Assembly (NCBI GenBank): GCA_050012675.1
Contig: JBEKGS010000048.1
Coordinates: 1 to 29,342 of the forward strand
DNA from: Fen-455 sp050012675
GTDB lineage: Bacteria; Actinomycetota; Acidimicrobiia; Acidimicrobiales; Bog-793
Direction of reading: 5' to 3'
DNA length: 29,342 nt
Made by a program: the position numbers and the translations under genes. A model generated the notes under the pieces. It saw only the letters and a list, made by a program, of their open reading frames with translations, had not been told where the DNA came from and did not search any database. Shown one piece after another: positions 14,519 to 22,352 of this stretch. Position 1 is the first letter of the stretch, and every line of letters begins with the position of its first letter.

Positions 14519-16273
14519 ATGTCAATCCACAAGAGAAAGATGGCAGTGGGGTTCGTCGTCGCCGCGGCGGCGGCGGCACTCATGCTGCCACTGCTCACGG
14601 TCGGTGCTTCCGTTGCTTCCGGTGCACCGCGTCACGCCACCCAGTCGGCGCCGCTGAGCTTCCCGCGCAACGAGACCGTCTACACCAGCGGTGTGGCTTA
14701 CAGCGCGCCGACCAACTGGAACCCGATGAACACCGGCAACTACGCGACCGGCACACAGGGACTGCTCTACGAGACGCTGTTCCTCTACAACCCGATCAAC
14801 AACACCTATATGCCGTGGCTGGCCAAGAGCGGCACCTGGACGAACGCGAGCACCTACACGATCGTGCTGCGTAACGGCATCACATGGAGCAACGGACAGC
14901 CGTTCACCTCGGCCGACGTGGCGTACACGATCATGCTCGCCAAGACGAACCCAGCAGTGCCCTACTCCAACCTTGGCCCGTACATCAGTGGCGTCTCGAC
15001 CCCTGACAGCCAGACGGCCGTGGTCCACTTCTCCAGCCCGGCCTACACCCAGTTTCAGAACTTCCTCTGGCACAACCCGATCATCAACAAGACGGTCTGG
15101 TCCGGGCTGTCGGCGGCTGACCAGGTGACTGGGGCGAACGCATCACCGATCGGGACCGGCCCGATGACGCTCGACGCTGCCAACGACCAAGAGGTCGCGT
15201 ACACGGTCAACCCCAACTGGTGGGCGACCAAGGACCTCGGCCTGAGCTTCAAGTTCAAGTACCTCGTTGACATCGTCAACGGCTCGAACAACGTCGAGCT
15301 CGGCCAGCTGCTCGAGGGCAACATCGACATCAGCAACAACTTCCTTCCGGGCATCTCGTCGCTGATCAGCTCACCGGCGTCCACCGGACAGCTCAACGCC
15401 ACGGGCGGTTACGGCATCCTGACGTACTACCCGAAGGCTCCGTTCATGTTGTCCGCCAACACCGTTTGGCTGGAGCCCAACTTGACCAAGGCTCCGATGA
15501 ACAACCTGAACTTCCGCAAGGCTGTGGCGTACGCAATCAACCCGGCCCAGATCGCCGACGTTATCTACGACAACATCGTGGACCCGGCGAACCCGATCGG
15601 TCTGCTGCCCAACCTTGACCCGTTCATCAGCAAGAGTGTGCTCAGCCAGTACGGGTTCAGCTACAACCCGGCGACGGCGAAGAAGTACCTGAAGCTGTCC
15701 GGTTACAAGGGCCAGGACGTCACGATCCAGGACCCGGTCGGTTGGACGGACTGGAACTCGGCTACTGACGTCATCGTCCAGGACCTGGCGGCCGTCGGTA
15801 TCAAGGCGACTGCGTACTTCCCGGAGGACGCGGCACGTAACGTGAACCTGACTGACGGTACCTACGACTTCGCCCTCGACAACAACGCTGGACCGAGCTC
15901 CAACCCGTGGTCGTACTTCGACCGCGTGTTCCAGCTCCCGATCCTGGCGAAGCAAACAGCGCAGCTCAACTGGGAGCGCGACGACAACCCGGCAGCCTGG
16001 GCGCTCGTCGAGAAGCTCGGTACGCTGCTTCCGACCAACACAGCCGGTGCTGACGCCATTTACGCTCAGCTCGAGCAGATCTTCCTGCAGACCCTGCCGG
16101 AGATCCCGCTTTGGTACAACGGGGCGTGGGCGCAGTACAACACGCAGTACTGGAAGGACTACCCAGTCTCGACCAACCCCAAGGACCAGTACACCCCCGT
16201 CATGTGGGGTGGCTGGCTTGGCAACATGACCACTGTCCTCGCGCTGGCCCAGATAGAGCCAGTAACTTCATAG
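14519..16273 (+). CDS. ABC transporter substrate-binding protein, family 5 (Opp/Dpp class), probably cello-oligosaccharide
   Basis: This 584-residue extracytoplasmic receptor begins with a signal peptide (basic MSIHKRK, hydrophobic core to about residue 28, Ala-rich cleavage region near 35-40). There is no clear lipobox cysteine, which is unusual for an actinobacterial binding protein. Family 5 features are WNPMNTG, LLYETLFLYNP, YTIVLRNGITWSNGQPFTSADV (near residue 120-140) and NLNFRKAVAYAINPAQIADVIY (near 330). Family 5 receptors bind peptides, nickel or oligosaccharides; known cellobiose and cello-oligosaccharide receptors of Thermotoga and Pyrococcus belong here. The phosphorylase next door supports a beta-glucoside ligand. 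Four transporter genes follow after a stable hairpin. It carries many aromatic (W/Y) residues, as expected of a sugar binder, though this is only suggestive. Confidence 0.88.
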   Translation: MSIHKRKMAVGFVVAAAAAALMLPLLTVGASVASGAPRHATQSAPLSFPRNETVYTSGVAYSAPTNWNPMNTGNYATGTQGLLYETLFLYNPINNTYMPWLAKSGTWTNASTYTIVLRNGITWSNGQPFTSADVAYTIMLAKTNPAVPYSNLGPYISGVSTPDSQTAVVHFSSPAYTQFQNFLWHNPIINKTVWSGLSAADQVTGANASPIGTGPMTLDAANDQEVAYTVNPNWWATKDLGLSFKFKYLVDIVNGSNNVELGQLLEGNIDISNNFLPGISSLISSPASTGQLNATGGYGILTYYPKAPFMLSANTVWLEPNLTKAPMNNLNFRKAVAYAINPAQIADVIYDNIVDPANPIGLLPNLDPFISKSVLSQYGFSYNPATAKKYLKLSGYKGQDVTIQDPVGWTDWNSATDVIVQDLAAVGIKATAYFPEDAARNVNLTDGTYDFALDNNAGPSSNPWSYFDRVFQLPILAKQTAQLNWERDDNPAAWALVEKLGTLLPTNTAGADAIYAQLEQIFLQTLPEIPLWYNGAWAQYNTQYWKDYPVSTNPKDQYTPVMWGGWLGNMTTVLALAQIEPVTS

Positions 16274-16298
16274 CGGTCGTCAGCTAGCCTGTTGCGAA

Positions 16299-16344
16299 AC
16301 CGGCCACCTCGCCTCCTGCGAATGGCAGGAGTGAGGTGGCCGGT
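16299..16344 (+). terminator. Large intercistronic hairpin between binding protein and permease genes
   Basis: ACCGGCCACCTC and GAGGTGGCCGGT form a 12-bp outer stem, continued by a G-T wobble, a single-base bulge and a further seven pairs around a 5-nt loop (gaatg). No T-run follows. It is better read as an mRNA-stabilising or partial-termination element that keeps binding protein in excess over the permeases than as a full terminator. Confidence 0.75.
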
Positions 16345-16377
16345 CGCTGACAGGCGTAGGACTCGCGGGAGAGAGCC

Positions 16378-17370
16378 GTGCGGCGTTACCTGGTACGAAA
16401 GCTCATCATCTATGTGGTGACGTTTTTCGTCGCGGCGACGATCGACTGGCTGCTACCGAGGCTCGTCACCGGGAACCCGGTTTCACTCCTGCTCTCGAAG
16501 ATGAACCTGCAGCCCCAGACCTACAACGCCACCTACAACCTCTATATGAAGGCTTTCGGCTTCAACCGGCCGTGGTGGAAGCAGTACTTGACCTTCTGGG
16601 AAGCCCTCTTTCACGGGAACCTCGGGGTCAGCATTTACGAATTCCCCAAGCCCGTCACGTCAGTCATTGCCGACTACGTGCTGTTCACTCTTGCCCTTCT
16701 CATTCCCGCCATCCTGTTGGCCTATTTCGCGGGGAACAAGGTGGGCGCCATGGCTGCCCGCCGCAAGTCGCTCGACAACACCGTGCTCCCTGTTGGCTAC
16801 CTGCTCACAGCGACGGCGTACCCGTGGCTGGCCCTGCTGCTCGCCTTCCTGCTCGCGGCAGGAGGTATAGGCCATTTCTTCCCCATATCGGGCGGCTTCG
16901 CCTACGGCCTGCTCCCGGCCTGGGACTGGCCGTTCATCTGGAGCCTCATCACACACTGGTTCCTGCCCTTCCTCACCTTGTTCCTCGTCGCCTTCGGTGG
17001 TTGGGCGATCGGGATGAGGAACCTCATCATCTACGAGCTCGAGTCTGACTACACCCACTATCTCGAGGCACTCGGTGCCCCGAGCAGGCTCGTGCGCAAG
17101 TACGCCTACCGCAATGCGATGCTGCCCCAGCTCACCGGCTTGGCCTTGCAGCTCGGTGTCATCGTGGGCGGAGCCGTCGTCACCGAGGTGACGTTCGCGT
17201 ATCCCGGCCTCGGTTACCTGATCCTCCAGGCCGTCGGCAACGACGACTACTTCTTGTTGCAAGGCATCTTCTTGTTCATAATCGTCGGCGTTCTCGTAGC
17301 CAACTTCGTCGTCGACATCATCTACGTGCTGGTGGACCCACGCACAAGGGTCGGGATCAGCGGTGCTTAG
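16378..17370 (+). CDS. ABC transporter permease, DppB/OppB type
   Basis: This 330-residue inner-membrane protein has about six hydrophobic segments. The N-terminus MRRYLVRKLIIYVVTFFVAATIDWLLPRL is the standard first helix of DppB-type permeases. The cytoplasmic EAA loop that contacts the ATPases is present near residues 224-250 (YLEALGAPSRLVRKYAYRNAMLPQLTGL), followed by GGAVVTEVTFAYPGLGYL. It forms the transmembrane pore with the DppC-type partner. The start is GTG 16378, preceded by GGGAGAGAG. It is the first gene after the intercistronic hairpin and 27 bp before the next permease gene. Transport of cellobiose or cello-oligosaccharide is inferred from the phosphorylase nearby. Confidence 0.93.
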   Translation: MRRYLVRKLIIYVVTFFVAATIDWLLPRLVTGNPVSLLLSKMNLQPQTYNATYNLYMKAFGFNRPWWKQYLTFWEALFHGNLGVSIYEFPKPVTSVIADYVLFTLALLIPAILLAYFAGNKVGAMAARRKSLDNTVLPVGYLLTATAYPWLALLLAFLLAAGGIGHFFPISGGFAYGLLPAWDWPFIWSLITHWFLPFLTLFLVAFGGWAIGMRNLIIYELESDYTHYLEALGAPSRLVRKYAYRNAMLPQLTGLALQLGVIVGGAVVTEVTFAYPGLGYLILQAVGNDDYFLLQGIFLFIIVGVLVANFVVDIIYVLVDPRTRVGISGA

Positions 17371-17397
17371 ACCCGATGCCGCTCAGAGGAGGCCGAC

Positions 17398-18318
17398 ATG
17401 ACGGTTCTCGGAACCGACGAGGCTGCCGCAGGGACGGGCGAACCCGTCGCCGTTGTCAGCGAAGTGATGACGAAAAGGCGGCGCTTTGAGTTCCTCTACT
17501 TCGCCGTGCGCAACAAGAAGCTGATCATCGGGCTCAGCGTGGTGGTGCTGTTCGTGCTCATGGCGCTCTTCGGCCCGCTGTTCGTGCAGCACTCGATGCT
17601 TGCTTATGGGCCGCCCTTCCGGCCCCCGTCGGCCTCGTACTGGTTCGGCACGAACTACTTCGGTCAGGACGTCTTCTCCGAGTTCGTGTACGGCCTGCGC
17701 GAAAGCCTGTTCGTCGGTCTCATCGGTGGCTGCGGCGCCACCGTCATCGGGATGACTTTCGGCTTCCTCGCCGGTTACAAGGGGGGCATGGTCGACGAGC
17801 TGCTCAACGTGCTCTGCAACGTGCTCCTCACGATCCCCGGCCTCGTGCTCCTGATCCTCATCGCGGGCTTCCTCCACCACACGAGCGCCATCATCGAGGG
17901 GACGCTGATCGCCTGCACCACGTGGACCTGGGCCATGCGGGCGATCCGGGCACAGACCTTTTCGTTGGTTTCGCGGGACTTTGTCGGTCTCGCCCGTCTT
18001 TCGGGCCAGAAGAGCCGGTCGATCATCGTCCGAGAGATCGCACCAAACATGAGCTCCTACCTCTTTTTGGTGTTCATCCTCCTGTTCGGTGGCGCGATCC
18101 TCGTGGCGGCGAGCTTTGACTTCCTCGGCCTCGGCCCGGCCAACGGCATGTCCCTCGGCATCATGATGCAGCAGGCGAGCGACTGGAGCGCGCTGCCGCT
18201 GCACCTGTGGTGGTGGTTCGTCCCGCCCGGCGCGGCGATCACCTGCATAGTCGGTGGCCTCTACTTCGCCAACGTGGGCCTCGACGAGGTTTTCAATCCC
18301 AAGCTGCGGGAACTGTAG
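17398..18318 (+). CDS. ABC transporter permease, DppC/OppC type
   Basis: This 306-residue membrane protein is the second permease half. A hydrophilic N-terminus of about 35 residues precedes the first helix (KLIIGLSVVVLFVLMALFGPLF). DppC-type features are SYWFGTNYFGQDVFSEFVYGLRESLFVG near residues 79-105, the EAA loop FVGLARLSGQKSRSIIVREIAPN near 196-220, and ASFDFLGLGPANGMSLGIMM after it. ATG 17398 has GGAGG 7 nt upstream. Only 3 bp separate its stop from the ATPase gene that follows, so the operon is tight. Same transporter as its neighbours. Confidence 0.93.
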   Translation: MTVLGTDEAAAGTGEPVAVVSEVMTKRRRFEFLYFAVRNKKLIIGLSVVVLFVLMALFGPLFVQHSMLAYGPPFRPPSASYWFGTNYFGQDVFSEFVYGLRESLFVGLIGGCGATVIGMTFGFLAGYKGGMVDELLNVLCNVLLTIPGLVLLILIAGFLHHTSAIIEGTLIACTTWTWAMRAIRAQTFSLVSRDFVGLARLSGQKSRSIIVREIAPNMSSYLFLVFILLFGGAILVAASFDFLGLGPANGMSLGIMMQQASDWSALPLHLWWWFVPPGAAITCIVGGLYFANVGLDEVFNPKLREL

Positions 18319-18321
18319 GCC

Positions 18322-19299
18322 ATGGGCCTCGATGTAAGCCATCTACAGCTTTGCTACCGGACCCTCCGCGGAGACGTGAAGGCGGTCGACGACGTCACAT
18401 TCAACATCGACGACGGGGAGATCATGGGCCTCGCCGGCGAGTCGGGTTGCGGCAAGTCGACGCTGGGCAACGGTCTTGTACGGATGGACGTGCGCATGCG
18501 CCAGCTGGGCGGTCACGTCGAGCTCGACGGCAAGGAGCTGCCGATCTCGGACACCAAGGCGATGCGCGACTACCGCTTCAAGGAGGTGTCCATCGTCCCG
18601 CAGTACGCGATGAGCGCCCTCAATCCCACCCGCAAGGTCGGCAAGATGGTGTCCGAGCTCTTGAAGTCGAGGGGCTTCGACTACAAGTCCGCCCTGCCCG
18701 AGCTCGAGCGCCGGGTGAAGCTGGTCGGTCTCGACGAGGACATCTTGCAGCGGTACCCGATCGAGCTCTCGGGCGGGATGAAACAGCGTGTCGTGATGAT
18801 CATCTCGACGCTGCTCAATCCGTCTCTGCTCATCGCGGACGAGATCACGTCCGCCCTTGACGTATCCACGCAAAGGGCGGTCGGGGAGATGCTGCTCGAG
18901 TTCCGCGACCGGAAGTTCGTCAAGTCCACGATGGTGATAACCCATGACGTGTCGATCCTGGCGCAGGTCGCGGACACGATCCTCATCATGTACGCGGGCA
19001 AGCTCGCCGAAAAGGCGAGTGCGGACGTGGTCATCAACAACCCCCTGCACCCTTACACCCAGTTGCTCATCTCCTCACTGCCCGAGGTCGGTGTCCGTCA
19101 CGACGAGCACACGCTCGTAGGCATCCCCGGCCGTCCGCCACCGCTCCTCAATCCCCCGGTCGGATGCAGGTTCAAAGACCGCTGCCCGTTCGCCTTCGAC
19201 CGCTGCAACGAGGAGCCGCCTTTCGTGGAGGTCAAGCCCGGTCATTCGGTGGCGTGCTGGCTCCGCGTAGACGGCGCATCACCGGCGGGAGGGAGCTGA
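18322..19299 (+). CDS. ABC transporter ATP-binding protein, DppD/OppD type
   Basis: This 325-residue ATPase powers the transporter. Walker A is GESGCGKST (39-47), the Q-loop is VPQ near 92-94, the signature is LSGGMKQR (149-156), Walker B is LLIADE (169-174), and the switch His is His208. The C-terminal oligopeptide-transporter domain follows, with GIPGRPPPLLNPPVGCRF and four cysteines (282, 288, 295, 312) in the C-x5-C-x6-C-x16-C arrangement seen in DppD/OppD proteins, where iron-sulfur binding has been reported. The gene starts 3 bp after the DppC stop and ends 3 bp before the next ATPase, so translation is probably coupled. The Shine-Dalgarno is weak. Confidence 0.94.
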   Translation: MGLDVSHLQLCYRTLRGDVKAVDDVTFNIDDGEIMGLAGESGCGKSTLGNGLVRMDVRMRQLGGHVELDGKELPISDTKAMRDYRFKEVSIVPQYAMSALNPTRKVGKMVSELLKSRGFDYKSALPELERRVKLVGLDEDILQRYPIELSGGMKQRVVMIISTLLNPSLLIADEITSALDVSTQRAVGEMLLEFRDRKFVKSTMVITHDVSILAQVADTILIMYAGKLAEKASADVVINNPLHPYTQLLISSLPEVGVRHDEHTLVGIPGRPPPLLNPPVGCRFKDRCPFAFDRCNEEPPFVEVKPGHSVACWLRVDGASPAGGS

Positions 19300-19302
19300 G
19301 AC

Positions 19303-20337
19303 GTGCTGAAGCTCGACAACGTCACCAAGGTCTTCAAGACCGGCACGTTCGGCGGCGAGTCCCTGCCGGCGGTGCGGGGAGCCAGCTTCGAGATCCTCCC
19401 GGGCGAGGTGACCTCCCTCATCGGCGAGAGCGGCAGTGGGAAGTCGACCCTCGGCAAGATGATCCTCCGGCTCACTCCCGTCACTTCGGGCACGATCACT
19501 TACGAAGGCAAGGACATCTCCAGGCTGAAGGGCAAGGGACTGCGCGAGTACTACCGACACGTCCAGGGCGTGTTCCAGGATCCGTTCAGCTCGTACAACC
19601 CGGTATTCAGGGCTGATCGTGTCTTTGCGACCATCAAGCGCTCGTATTTCCCGAGCGTCAGCAGCGACGAGTGGCATGAGCGGGTGGAAACGTCGCTCAA
19701 GTCCGTCGGCCTCAATCCCGTGGACGTTCTCGACAAATTCACCCATCAGCTCTCCGGCGGCCAGCTGCAGCGGATCCTTATCGCGAGGGCCCTGCTGCTG
19801 GACATCAAGATCCTCGTCGCGGACGAGATCATCAGCATGATCGACGCGTCGACCCGCGTGGACGTGCTCAATCTCCTGTCGAACCTGAAGGCTCGCGGGC
19901 TCGGCGTGCTTTTCATCACCCACGACCTCTCCCTCGGCAACTACATCAGCGAGCGCACGATCATCCTGCGCCGGGGAGTGGTGGTCGAGATGGGCGCGAC
20001 CCAGAAGGTGTTCGACAACCCCCAGCACGAGTACACCCAGATGCTGCTGACCGCTGTGCCTCAGCTCCACAGGAAATGGGAGGCGGGTCTCGACCACGAG
20101 AAGGACGTCATGGGCGTCACGGCAGAGGACGAGGGTCGCCCGGGCCGCTATTCCAAGAGCAGCCTGCACCCGCTTGCGAACATGCACGCCCGAAAGGCGC
20201 GGCGCGGCGAGGAGCGGCTGGAGTTGGCAGAGGGCCTGCTCCGCACCGATACCTACCTGCGGACCCACGAAGAGGTCCCGCCGCTGGTCGAGGTCGAAGA
20301 AGACCACTTCGTAGTGCAGTCCGCCAAGGTCCACTGA
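19303..20337 (+). CDS. ABC transporter ATP-binding protein, DppF/OppF type
   Basis: This 344-residue protein is the second ATPase subunit. Walker A is GESGSGKST (41-49), the Q-loop segment is VFQDPFSSYNP (90-100), the signature is LSGGQLQR (150-157), Walker B is ILVADE (170-175) and the switch His is His207. After Walker B it reads DEIISMID where most relatives have DEPVSALD, so the D-loop is SMID, a mild oddity that could tune ATP hydrolysis. The C-terminus is a long charged extension (about residues 262-344, Arg/Glu-rich) in place of the cysteine-containing tail of the partner. The GTG start has GGGAGG about 11 nt upstream. It is the last gene of the transporter operon. Confidence 0.92.
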   Translation: MLKLDNVTKVFKTGTFGGESLPAVRGASFEILPGEVTSLIGESGSGKSTLGKMILRLTPVTSGTITYEGKDISRLKGKGLREYYRHVQGVFQDPFSSYNPVFRADRVFATIKRSYFPSVSSDEWHERVETSLKSVGLNPVDVLDKFTHQLSGGQLQRILIARALLLDIKILVADEIISMIDASTRVDVLNLLSNLKARGLGVLFITHDLSLGNYISERTIILRRGVVVEMGATQKVFDNPQHEYTQMLLTAVPQLHRKWEAGLDHEKDVMGVTAEDEGRPGRYSKSSLHPLANMHARKARRGEERLELAEGLLRTDTYLRTHEEVPPLVEVEEDHFVVQSAKVH

Positions 20338-20342
20338 GGGAC

Positions 20343-20363
20343 TCGCTGCTCAGCCAGCAGCGA
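20343..20363 (+). terminator. Hairpin after the transporter operon
   Basis: TCGCTGC (20343-20349) pairs perfectly with GCAGCGA (20357-20363) around a 7-nt loop, 5 bp after the last stop codon. There is no T-run, so it may act with Rho or only protect the mRNA end. Confidence 0.4.
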
Positions 20364-20440
20364 CCTCGGGCTGTCGCCCGCGCCGCCGGGCCCCGGATTG
20401 TCTCCTGCCCTTAGCTCAAAATGCGCCCGATTGGCTGCGG

Positions 20441-21274
20441 TCAGGTCAGCTCGGGCGGGCTGTCGACAATGTCCGCACGCGGCCCCGAAGGACTGTCGTC
20501 AAGGTCAATTTTCAGGTGTGCATCGAAGAAGGCGATGATGCGCCGGCGGGCGTCCAGGGCGGCCTCTTCGTTGTAACCCGTGCCCGAGAGCCTCCCCATT
20601 GCAGCCGATACGAGTGACCTGTTCCCGGCTCCTGCGTGGTCGTTGATGAACCCGTGCCCCGCCCCTGGGTACACCTTGATGTCGTGTTCGACCTGCACGG
20701 CAGTCAAGGCTTTCTCGAGGCGGTCAGCGGCGTTCTTGAGGACGCGGTCCTCGCCACCGTAGCTGGCGACGACCGGGCAACAGCCCCTGAGGAAGCCCGG
20801 CGTGTAAGCCCTTTCCGGGGCTGTTCCGTAATTGACGCTCGTCACGGCGTAGCCGCGACTGGGTGCGAGCATCAGGGCAAACCCGCCGCCCATGCAAAAG
20901 CCGATCACGCCGATGGCACCGTTGCAGTCCGAGCCCATGCAAAAGCCGATCACGCCGATGGCACCGTTGCAGTCCGAACGCGCCACGAGCGCGGCCCGTG
21001 TCGCCTCGATTTCCTCGTAGGTCCTTCCCCTGCCCCTTCTGGCGTCGCGCGTTGCGGAGATCATGCAGGCAGCCTTTGTGCGGTCGTGGAAAAGGTCCGG
21101 CGCCGCAGCCAGGTATCCGGCGCCCGCGAGCCAGTCGGCCTGGTTCCGCAGATCCTGGCTCATACCGAAGGCATCGTGGATGACGACAACTCCGGGCCAC
21201 GGGCCTTCGCCCGAGGGGCTGGACACATACAGGGGAAGCTCCCCAGTCGGGACGGTGATCATCGTGCCTTGCAT
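20441..21274 (-). CDS. Dienelactone hydrolase family protein with duplicated nucleophile elbow
   Basis: This 277-residue alpha/beta-hydrolase belongs to the dienelactone hydrolase group, which opens lactone or ester rings. Seen features are WPGVVVIHDAFGM (residues 26-38), GYLAAAPDLF (53-62), the nucleophile elbow GFCMG, the acid Asp176 in GGEDRV, and His207 in GAGHGF. The oddity is an exact tandem copy of 15 residues: SDCNGAIGVIGFCMG at 100-114 and again at 115-129, giving two candidate nucleophiles, Cys112 and Cys127. Only the second copy is followed by the normal GGFAL helix start. Without the insert the protein would have the family's usual length of about 260. The insert may impair or rearrange the core sheet. 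It is the last gene on the minus strand after corA, with a terminator between them. No strong Shine-Dalgarno precedes the ATG. Confidence 0.9.
   Translation of the reverse strand: MQGTMITVPTGELPLYVSSPSGEGPWPGVVVIHDAFGMSQDLRNQADWLAGAGYLAAAPDLFHDRTKAACMISATRDARRGRGRTYEEIEATRAALVARSDCNGAIGVIGFCMGSDCNGAIGVIGFCMGGGFALMLAPSRGYAVTSVNYGTAPERAYTPGFLRGCCPVVASYGGEDRVLKNAADRLEKALTAVQVEHDIKVYPGAGHGFINDHAGAGNRSLVSAAMGRLSGTGYNEEAALDARRRIIAFFDAHLKIDLDDSPSGPRADIVDSPPELT
20888..20977. repeat. Exact 45-bp tandem duplication inside the hydrolase gene
   Basis: Bases 20888-20932 and 20933-20977 are identical over 45 bp. The unit is a multiple of three, so the frame is kept and 15 residues including the GFCMG elbow are doubled. 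Perfect identity suggests a very recent slippage event or an assembly error. Confidence 0.95.
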
Positions 21275-21306
21275 CCCTACAGCATTGCAGTCCTCCGCTC
21301 TGGAGG

Positions 21307-21330
21307 AAAAGCGCCGAACCGTGCGGCGCT
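21307..21330 (-). terminator. Intrinsic terminator after corA
   Basis: On the minus strand AGCGCCG, a 7-nt loop and CGGCGCT form a perfect 7-bp stem followed by TTTT. It lies 10 bp after the corA stop and before the hydrolase gene. Confidence 0.7.
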
Positions 21331-21340
21331 CCGGCTGGGT

Positions 21341-22333
21341 TCAGGCCGCCGTGTCACCGCCGAGCCAGCCGCGCCGTTTGAAGAGGATGAACAAAAGCAC
21401 CAGGGCGACGAGCTCGGAACCGATGCCGAGGAAGACGAAGTAGGCGAGATTCGACTGCAGATGGCCTGTCAGCCATGCGAAGTTCTGCCCGAAGAAGCCC
21501 GTGAGGTACCCGAGAGGCATGAAGATGGTGGCGATGATGGCGAGTTGTTTCATGACCACGTTCAGCCGGTTGGAAACCATGGACAGGTGCGTGTCCATGG
21601 CGCCCCCGATCAGGTCCCGGTACCCGTCCAACAGGTCGCTTATGCGGATGAGGTGGTCGTAAAGGTTGCGGAAGTAGGCCGCCCCCTGATCAGTCATCCC
21701 GGGGAGGCTGACCATGCCGGAATTTAGGCTGGAGATCATGTCCCGCTGGGGCGTGACGGCCTTGCGAATGGTCATGATCTGGCGCTTCATGTCGAACAGG
21801 GTGCCCAACTGCTCCTCGGTGGGCTTTTTCAAGATGGCACCTTCGAGATCGTCGATCGAGTCGTCGAAGTCGGACAGCACAGGGAAGAACGAGTCGACCA
21901 AGCTGTCCATTATCAAGTAAAAGACGGCGATCTGAGGTGCGGACACATCGGAGGAATGGTGGGTGCCGATCCGGTCGCGCACCGTGGCGAGCGCCGGGCA
22001 GTCGCCCTGGTGGAGGCTGATGATGAGTTTGCCGGTGATGAAACAGTGCACCTCCGCCACGCTCTTGCCGTTGCCGGCCATGCCGAAGGTCACGACATGG
22101 GCGAAATCGTCGTAGTCGTCGATGCGCGCCCGCTGACCGAATTGGTCTGCCGCCTCCACCGCCACAGGGTGGAAGTGGAAGGTGTTGATCAAGAGCCCCT
22201 TGACGTCGTCGTCGGGTCCCGGGTCATGCAAGTCGAGATCGAGCCAGAAGAAAGCGCCTTTGGCCACTGCCTGGGTGATCTCGGGCTCGGTGGCTTCGGT
22301 CGTCCTTCCGTCTTGGGTGAGGGTGCCCTTCAT
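21341..22333 (-). CDS. CorA-family divalent cation transporter with GQN motif
   Basis: The 330-residue protein has a large cytoplasmic N-terminal domain (WLDLDLHDP, later FHFHPVAVEAADQFGQRARIDDYDDFAHVV, DSLVDSFFPVLSDFDDSIDDLEGAI) and two C-terminal membrane helices, as in pentameric CorA Mg2+/Co2+ transporters. Helix 1 (about 262-282) ends in YLTGFFGQNF, so the signature GMN is GQN (282-284). Helix 2 is about 297-320, followed by a basic KRRGW end. GMN forms the ion selectivity ring, so the Gln may alter selectivity or simply mark an actinobacterial subgroup. ATG 22333 is preferred because the longer frame would overlap the channel gene; a weak purine-rich site precedes it. It lies 19 bp after the potassium-channel gene and is likely co-transcribed. 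Confidence 0.9.
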   Translation of the reverse strand: MKGTLTQDGRTTEATEPEITQAVAKGAFFWLDLDLHDPGPDDDVKGLLINTFHFHPVAVEAADQFGQRARIDDYDDFAHVVTFGMAGNGKSVAEVHCFITGKLIISLHQGDCPALATVRDRIGTHHSSDVSAPQIAVFYLIMDSLVDSFFPVLSDFDDSIDDLEGAILKKPTEEQLGTLFDMKRQIMTIRKAVTPQRDMISSLNSGMVSLPGMTDQGAAYFRNLYDHLIRISDLLDGYRDLIGGAMDTHLSMVSNRLNVVMKQLAIIATIFMPLGYLTGFFGQNFAWLTGHLQSNLAYFVFLGIGSELVALVLLFILFKRRGWLGGDTAA

Positions 22334-22352
22334 GGCGACGATGCTCTCTTTC

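Noticed and set aside
20636..21727. 363-codon plus-strand frame opposite the hydrolase and corA genes
   Set aside because: It spans two well-supported minus-strand genes and their terminator, has low-complexity His/Gly/Ala composition and shows no recognisable motif.
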